NCBI GenBank assembly: GCA_014208095.1
Contig: JACHMT010000003.1
Location: forward strand, 620,001 to 684,000
DNA length: 64,000 nucleotides
Source: Actinospineispora eucalypti
GTDB taxonomy: Bacteria > Actinomycetota > Actinomycetes > Mycobacteriales > Pseudonocardiaceae
Direction: 5' to 3'
Within the stretch, counting starts at the first letter, position 1. Each line of letters opens with the position of its first letter. This document shows, piece after piece, positions 24,001 through 33,000 of this stretch. A model generated the notes under the pieces. The model worked only from the letters and a program-made list of their open reading frames with translations. It was not told the DNA's origin and did no database searches. Made by a program: the position numbers and the translations under genes.

Positions 24001-27000
24001 CGCTCGATCCCGCGGTCCGGGAGCGGTTTGTCGGGCTGCTCGAGCATATCCGGGACCACACCTTCTGGGACCGTAACGGCGGGTCCACCGCCATCGAGCT
24101 GGACGCTCACCTGCGGGTCCCCGTGATGTGGCTGGCACCGGAGGACCTGGCGGTCAAGGCCACGAACCTGGCCGAGGTCGCCGCGTTGCTCGGCTTCCGG
24201 CTGGACGCGGAGCTGATGGGCGCGTTCGCCGTAGTCTGGCATGAGCTTGGCCACGTCCTGCAGCTCGCCTACGGCTGGGATGCGGGCGCGACCGACGACC
24301 CGTTCGACACCCTGGCCCGGCACAGCCTGGCGGCCGGGCTGTCCGGGCCGCTGCTGGTCGAGCCGAACCCGTTCACCACGGTGCTCGAGGTCGAATCCGA
24401 GCGTCTCGCCGAGGGGCTCGCCTCGCTGTTGCTGGTCCACTACCTGACCACCCGGTTCGAGCTCACCCGGCTGCAGAGCCATTACCTGCCGACGGTGCTG
24501 CGTTCGGTGATGGCCGACGGGTTCTGGCGCAAGAGCTCCCGGGGCGCGCCCATTGCCGAGGCGCCCGAGCTGCCCGGTTACCTGCACTACCACGAGGAAT
24601 CGGCGGTGCGCGCTGTACTGTCCCGCGCCGCGGCGGCCGCCCACGGCGGTGGGTTGGTGCGTGGCGGGCTGAGCCACACCCAGCGGCGAGTGCTCGAGCG
24701 GTGGGTGTTGCCGACGGCGATCGAGCAGGGGCACACCCGGCTGGTGGAGGTCGAGGGCTCGCCCCCGCTGCGCGTGCTGGACGAGGCCGGCATGCGGCCG
24801 CTGCTCGAACGCGTCGGGCTCGGTGAGCTGCCGTCCAATATGCTCGACTACGCCTGGACGCACCCGGTCCACGCACCCGGCGGCGAGATGGTGATGTTCG
24901 CCGACACCGCGGCCACCGTGCTGGCCAATCCTGCGCTGCTGCGCTGGCTACAACGGCACAACCGGACCTTCCACCTCGGCGATCACCCGGACCCGCACGG
25001 TGCCGAACACGAGGCGGACGCGGCGGCGATCCTCGAGGAATGGGACCGGATCCGCGCCGGCCAACCCGCGAAGCAACGGTTGTTCGGCGAGTTCGCCGTC
25101 CGCGAACTCACTGCTCTGCGGGCCGAGGCGATCGCCGAGGAGTGGTTCGCCCGGCTCCAGCAGACGGACAAGCCGCAGGTCTTCCGGGCGGAAGCCCGCG
25201 AGCTGCGCCTGTTGGTGGTAATCGCGCGCATGCTGCTGCGGGGGCAGGCGCTGGACGAGTCCTGGCCGGTCGGGCCGGTGCGGTTCTACCTGGCCAGCGA
25301 CGAGCGCTTCAGCACGCCGGGCGTGGACCCGGTGCGCACCAGCGACGTAGTGCCCACCCAGGCCGGGACGCGGCACATCTACGCCGCCGACCCGCTCGGG
25401 CTGCTCTACCGGGTCGTCGCCGAGCTCGGTCGGGCACGTGGCGAGACGTCGGACCACGCCATGTGGCACGCCGAGCTGGCGCTGCGGCTGGTCGACCAGC
25501 GGGAGTTGGCCGGGCTGCCCGGGCGGATCCGGCCGGACCGCGCCGACTGGACTTCCGCCGGGTACGCGCACACCCTCGCGCGAATGGCCCGCACCGACCC
25601 GCAACGCCGGCGCCACCGGGTCATCGCCGCCGACGAGCGGGTCACTCGGGTCGAGCGGGAGACCGAGCCCGGGTGGTGGCAGAGGCTGCACCTGCACCAC
25701 GCCGGACTTCGCTGGTTCCTGGCCGTGCGGGCGGCCCGGTCCGTGCGGGTCGACGAGGACGCGCTGCGCCGGGAACACGCGGCCGCGGTGGCCGAGCTGC
25801 GCGGCCTGATCGACGGCCTACCCGGCCTCACCGGGGCTCAGCGCCAGATGCTGGACCGGGCGGTAGCCGGCCGGTCCACCGAGCCAGTGGGCGGCTTCCG
25901 GGTGAGCCACGCGCTGCGTGTGCTGCGCACCGAGGCCGAGTTCGATCATCTGCGATTTCCGGACAAGGACCTGTTCGAGCTGGTGGTGCGCAACATCGTC
26001 TGGGGAGATCTCCTCTCCGGCGAGCAGCTACCCGGCCTGGCCGAGCTGCGTGCCGAGGCCACCGGTGCGCTGGTGCAGGGCGCTCCGAAGGCGCTGCGCA
26101 TGTTGCTGGTCGATCGGTCGGAGCCGCACGGCCGGCTGGTCGAGCCCCAACCGCCGTCGCACAGCGGCGGCAACCGCCGCACGGTGCACGAGGAGTACCG
26201 GGCGGCACGGGCGGCGCTGCGTGAGCTGGCGGAGGCCAACGGCCTGGCGCTGACCGGCCCCGGCGAGCCGAGCGCCGACCTGCCCTCGAGGGTGGCGTTG
26301 AACCTCTGGGCGCTGCGCATGGCCGGCGCCCGGACCAGCAGCGCAGACCTGCTGCCGCTGGTGGTGCGCAACATAGTGTGGGGCGAGCTCACCGCCACAC
26401 ATCCGGCGTTGCGACTGCTAGCCATCGGCTCGTTCACCTCGGAGGCCGAGGCGCTGACCGCGCTGCTCGCCGATCCGGCCGAGGGCAACGATGATCTGTT
26501 CGCTTTCCAGCCGCCGAGCGAGGGAGACCCGCCGGTCGAGATCCGGCTCGTGGCGACCGAGCCGGCACCAGATCTCGATGAGCCGACCGCCGGGCCCCGG
26601 GCCAGTCTGAACGCCGAGGGCATCTCCGTGCTGATCGGCCCGGAGGGCGTGTCCCTCGGCCGCACCGGCGGCGCGCCGACCTCGGTGGCGCTGGGCGACC
26701 CCTCGCTCGCCGACCCGCACGCGTCGATCACGCTGGAAGCCGACCGGTGGATGCTCACCGCGCACGCCGACACCACCGTCGGTGGCGAGCCGGTGACCGA
26801 GGCGACGCCGTTGGCGGACGGCAACCGGCTGCGCCTCGGCGACGTCGAGCTCGTCTTCCGGGACCGGCCCCGCCAGCGGCTGGCCCACACCGGGTTGGCG
26901 CTGGCCGGCCTGGCCTGGTTCGGTGGACTGACGCACGTCGACTGGCTGTCCTCCCCGGCGCTCCTGGGCGGCACGGTCGTGGCGGTGACCTGGGCGGCCC

Positions 27001-30000
27001 TGCACCTGACCTGGCGAGGTCGCAGGTCGGTAGATGAAGAACCACCGTCGATACCGGCCGACGCGTCCCCGGCCATGGTCTTCGACAGGTGGCGGACCCT
27101 GTCCCGGCCACAGCGCTCGGCGTGGATCAGAAAGTCCCCGGACGAGGCGGGCCGGCGGGCCGGCATCCCGGTCGTGGACCGGCACCGGGCGAACCTGCTC
27201 GTGCTGGCGCGGGAGAAGGCGGCGCTCAAGCGGGAACTGCGCGAACTGTGGGGCATGACCGCCTACGTCGTCCCGCGTCGCGAGGCGATACGCGGAATGC
27301 TCAAGGGCATCAAGGCGATCGAGCGAAGCCTCGGCCTCGGCTTCATCGGGTTCATCCTGAAGCCCTTCCCGCGGGCGTACTTGATCGGATTCGACACGAT
27401 CGGTCGAGGGCACGCAATCGTCGCCTACGAGAACCCGGACACGTCGGCGTACGTGGCGCTCTATGTGCCGGGCATGGGCAACCGTCTGGAGACCGTGGGC
27501 GACGGCCTCCGCAGCGCCAAGCGGCTGTGGAAGCGGATCGCGTTCAAGCTCAAGGTACGGAGCGTCTCGGTCATCGCGCACTGGGCACTCGACCAGCCAC
27601 AACACCTGCGGGAGGCGACCAGCACCCGATACGCGGAGGCGGCGGCGCCGAAACTGCACCGGTTCCTGCTGGGCATCCGTGCCACCGGTCGGGCCGACCA
27701 GCAGCTGACCCTGATCGCCCATTCCTACGGCTCGGTGATCTCCGGGATCACCGCCGCGCTGCGGGATGTCCTCCGGCTGGTCGACGACTGGATCATTCTC
27801 GGCAGCCCCGGCGTGCACGCCGCGCACATCTCCAAGCTGCTCCGCGGACTCCTCACCCGGGTGTGGGTCGCCTCGGCGAAGCGGGACCCACTCGGGCGCA
27901 CCCCGGAGCGCATTCACGGTGTCGATCCGGCGAGCCAGGCATTCGGTGCCCTCGTCTTCGATGCCGGCACCGGCGGCCGTTACGGCGGCCAGTTCGGCGT
28001 CGAGCGCCCTCACCGGAGCTACTGGAACAGGCATTCCCCGGCATTGGCGAACATGGCGCTGATCATTACCGGCCGGCGCGACCAGGTCCGGTTGGTCGCG
28101 GGGCGTGGGGTACGCACCTGGTGGGGGCCGAAGCGGCGGTACCGGATCCGGGAGATGGGCCGGCACGACGGCCCGGCGCTGGATCAGGTGTTCGAGGGTA
28201 TTTCCAGTGACAGCAAGTACACGCCGTACTTCGGCGGCATGCCCAGGCTGACCGCCGAGATGCGCAGGCATCTGCTCGACATCGACGGTCGGCGCCACGT
28301 CGCGCTCGTCGCGGAGGCCCGGACGAAGTCTGGCTGGCGGGCCATCGGAATCGTCCGCTTCATCGGCATCGAAGAGAACCGCGCGGACATTGCGGCCGAG
28401 ATCGTCGACGAGTGGCAGGGGAGGGGCGTCGCCACCCAGATGTTGCGCATCCTGGGTGAGCGGGCCGCCGTGCTCGGTTACACCGACCTGGTCGGCGAGT
28501 TCCTGCCCACCAACCGCGCGATCCGGCGAGTGCTGCTCCGGGTATTCCCCGACGTCGAGTTCGGCTACGACGGTTACCACCCACAGGTGCGCATCCCGCT
28601 TGGTCCTCGGCTGGAGCCGCGCGGGTGGAGACGGTGGCCCGGGCGGTTCGCGAGCAGTTTCCGGATCGCCGAGTCAAGGCAGGGGCTGCATCTGGGCGTG
28701 CCACTGTTGGGGCTGGCCAGTTGGGGCAGCGTGCCGCACCACATTGAGGCGTTCGGGCTCGTGGCAGTGGCGGCTGGCATGCTGTTGCTCGCCCGGTGGG
28801 GCATCCCGCGCGGCCGCGGTCCGCCCGTCCGCGCCGCGGTCCGCATCGCGGTGCTCGTTGCGTTGACCATCCTGATGACTCGGGCGCTGGGCGAGGTGGC
28901 GGCGCAACTCGCCGTCGTCCTTCCGATGTTCGGCCCAAGACGCCCGGACGGCGAGCACGGTCAGGATGGCGACGCCGCCGTGCCCGCCACGCGGCCGACC
29001 AGGTCGCGGCGCTCGGCCGCCGTACTGAGCCGGGACGAGGCGCGCGCCGCCTACGCGCTCTACACCGGGGCCGAGACGGGCCAGCCGATGTCGGTCGACC
29101 TGGTCGCGCTGGCGATCGGCATACCCGCGGAGATGGTGTGGCGGAGCTTCCTGGCCCACGGCCTCGCCCTGCGCGATTACCGGTCTGCCGCCGCACAGAT
29201 GTGGCGCCCCAGCCAGGCCGAGCGAATGAGCACGCGGCCGGACCCACGCGCCACCGAGGCCTTCGAGCCTGGGGTCATCGAAGCCAGGCTTCGTGAGCTG
29301 GCCGCCGCGCTGGGCCATACGCCGACGCGGGCGGAGTGGCACCGGGCCGGTCTGGCACCCAGCGACACGACGGTGATCAGGTACTACGGGAGCTGGAACA
29401 AAGCCCAGACCGCGGCGGGCCTGTCCAACTTCCGGGCCACCTACACCGACGAACAGGTGCTGTCCGCCCTGGCTGAGGCGGCGGCCTGGGTGGTCGCGGC
29501 TGCCACCTCGGCCGGGGTGCCGTCTCCGCCGATCACGTTGACCAGGTACAAGGAATGGGCGGCACAGCGACCGGCCGGAAGCCCACCGGCCCCGTCGGCG
29601 GCAGCGGTCGCCAAGCGGTTCGGTGGCTTCGGCAACGCGGTCCGGCGCCTCGCCGAGACCGGTACCCGAAAGGCTGCCACACCGCCGACGACGGAACGGC
29701 CGGCGCCGCGCCCGGTCACCAAGCCGTTGCCCGAGTCCGCAGCCCAGCTCACCCCCGAGCAAGCGGTGATCTGGGAGCTGTACTGGGACGGGCTGTTTTC
29801 CGGCGAGGAGATCGCGACGCTGCTGGGGACGACGCCCTGGCAGGTCCGGAAGGTGTTCCGGGACGTCGGCCAGCCGCGCCGGACGAGGCGCGAAGTCAGA
29901 CAGTTGCTGTCGATGGTCGAGCGCGCGGTCACCGACCTCGAGGCCGGACGGATCGTCGCCCTGTTCCGGGGGACCACCGACCGGCCCGCGATGACGCCGA

Positions 30001-33000
30001 CACAGGTCGCCGAGTACCTCGGCGAGGACCTGCGCAAGATCTACGCCGCGCTGCGGCCGGTGGTCGGCGACGAAGAGTCGCGCCGCCGGTGGGCCTCCCC
30101 GGACAAGCCACTCGCGCACGCCGGGTTCGCGCTGGCCGGGCTGGCCTGGTTGGGCCACTGGCCGAGTCACGTCATGGTGCCGGTGATCACCGGGGCGGCG
30201 GTGCTGGGGCTGCTCGGCTACGCGGTCCGCCGTATCAGGGGGCCGCCGGCGTGGCGTCGGGTGTTCAGCGGCCTCATCGGTGTGCTGCTGGGCGCGGTGA
30301 TGTTCTCGTCGGCTCTGGTCGGGCGGGCCGACGCGGTGCCCGACCAGATGCCGGCCCAGCGGAGCGTTGCCGTCGAGCGGAGCGCCGCCAAAGCTCCGAC
30401 CACCGCCGGAGCACAGACCACGGCCGTGCCGTCCTCGGCCGGAGCGTCGCCCACAGCCGTCCCGTCGCCCCGGTTCCACCTGGGCATCGCGCCGAAGCGC
30501 ACCACGGCCGGGCGGGAGGCGGCCGCGTACGGGGTGACTTTCGCCGAGTTCAACGCAGCCAACGGCGGCCGGTTCACCGGGCCGCACCAGCGCATCGGCG
30601 GGCAGCGGGTGAAGGTGCCCGCCACCTGGAAGGGGATCATCACCGCCCAACCGGGGGACAGCCTCTGGTGGGTCTTCAAACGGCAGCGGGACTGGGCGGG
30701 CTACCGGGCCGCCGTGCGGGCCGACCCGACCCCCGACCTGATCTACCCCGGCCAGCGCTACCGGATCTCCAACTACCGGCCGATCAAACCCGTCAAGCCT
30801 GTACAGCCGGTGAAACCGGTGCATCCGGTAAAGCCGGTCGAGCCGCCGGTCGACTTGCCGGCGCTCGAGATCCGGCCGGTGCCGTGGAGCTACCCGGCCG
30901 GCCTTGCCGGAGCCATCACGCTCGCGCTGGCTGCGTGGCTCGGTACCGCCCTTCGGCTCCGCCCGCGCACCAGCCCGAAGCACCGGGCTCCGCCCAAGCA
31001 ACTCCCGCCAGTCAAGCAATCGACCAAACAGTCGGCCAGGCATTCCGCGCCGAGAAAGCACTCGGTGTCGGCGCGAGAGGTGCTCCGGTGGCTTGCCGCC
31101 CAGGCACGGGCCGGCCGGTCGGCCCTGCGGGACCAGCTGACCATCTGGTGGGCCGGTGCGCGGGTGGCGGTCGCATGGTGGCCCGGCGTACGGGTCGAGG
31201 TCGCCGAGCTGCGCGGACTGCCGCGTCGGGTGGTCGAACTGATCGGTTGGGACATGCCGGTCCGGGCCGGCCCCCGACGGACCACCCGGGCCCGGCTGGC
31301 GGCCGGCCTGCTCGGGTTCGGGGTAGCCCTCGCGGCGGGTGGGTTCTGGCCGGCGGCGGTCGGCGCGCTGGTCGGTGGCGCGGTGCTGGCGGTCCGGGTG
31401 CGGTGGTCCGCGAACTGGCTGCCCACGCCGAGGCCGGCCGACGGGTTGCGGACCAAGCGGCCGTTCCGCGCGCTGGGGCACACAGCGGTGGGCCTGTTCG
31501 GCGCACTGGCCGGGGAGCTCAGCACGCACGCCCCGGCCCTGATCAAGGATGCGCTGCGCTGGATAGCGTCCAAGCCGGAGTCCACCCTCGCGGTGAAGAC
31601 GTTGATCTCCGCGCTGGCGGTGAGCGCGGTGATCAACTACCGGTCGGTGAAGAACCGGCGCACGCTGCTTTACGAGCGGGGCATCTACACCCGGCCTCGG
31701 CGCGATGCCTGGCACTCGGCGGTGCGGGCGGCGGCGGTGGCCTGGGTGAGCGACCTGCTCGCCCTGGCCGGGCTCCCGGTACTGGTGTTCTGGGTCGGTG
31801 ACCGGTTGGGGGTGGGCCACAACCTGGCCGCGATGATCCCGGCGGTGCTCGCCGCTGCTCTGGGCTCCGCCGTCCAGCTGCGGCAGCGGGGCGGGGAGCG
31901 GTCGTGGAACGCGGTCGCCGCCGGACTGTACGCGATCCCGACCTTCCAGCTGCTGAACGCACTGGGGATACGAGGCCCACCGACCAGCTGGGGTGACTAC
32001 TTCCACGACCTGGCGCTGTGGCTGGCGCTGGTCGCGCCGACCCCGTTCATCACCGACTACCTGATCGCGGCCGGCGGCGCGCTGCTCCTCAAACGGGTCC
32101 AGTGGTTGCAGTACCGGACCGGGCAGAACACCCTGACTCGGGCGGCCGGTATCGGCACCGTCCGGCGGTGGCACATCTGGCTGCAGCGCTCCGGGGACCG
32201 ACTCAAGTCCAGCCTCGAGCTGTTCGGCCGGCCGGACTGGCTGGTCACCCTCCTGCGGGTAGACGCGGCATTGAAGGTCGTCCTCGGCTACTCGATCCTG
32301 CGTGCCAAGACGACCATGGAAGTCGTGGCTTTCGCGGCGCTCGCGCTCGCCGGGGGGCTGCTGCTGTGGCCACTGCGCGATCTCCTGGAACGCAAGCAGA
32401 AGGCCCTGGGCTCCAAGAGCTCGCGGTCGATGGCCCGACGGGAGCGGCCGATCGGACCGCTGTACCGGGTGACCCGGCGGGTCGACGCGCTGCCCGGCGC
32501 GCTGGACGACTTCCTCGCCGCCACCGGGCTCAGCACCGGAGAGTGGCAACTGGACGACCCCGAGCTGCCCCGCCGAACGGCGGCGCGCATGGTCGAGCTG
32601 CTCGGCCAGCTGCCGCCCAATCCGCTCGAGCTGGATCTGGTGGATCAGTACGTCCCGGAGCTGACCGACGCCACCGCGCGGGTGCGCGAACAGTGGCTGG
32701 ACCGGCACGGCCAGCACCTCCGCGCGCTGGCGTTGACCGTGCTCATGGTGGCCAGCAACCGGGACGCCCTGTTCGGCGCGCTGACCCGGATGAGCGAACG
32801 CCACCAGGACCGGGCCGACATCCTGGCGTTCCTGGACCGGTTGCTCGACGAACTTGTCCGGCCGGAGAACCTGAACCAGCTGGCCCTGGACGCCGACGAC
32901 CGGATCCTGCTGGGCCTGCCCGCCGACCGGAATGCACCGCTGGACGGCGTGGTGATCAGGCCGATCCCGCGCCGGGTGTGGGAGGAACGCCTCGGCGACG

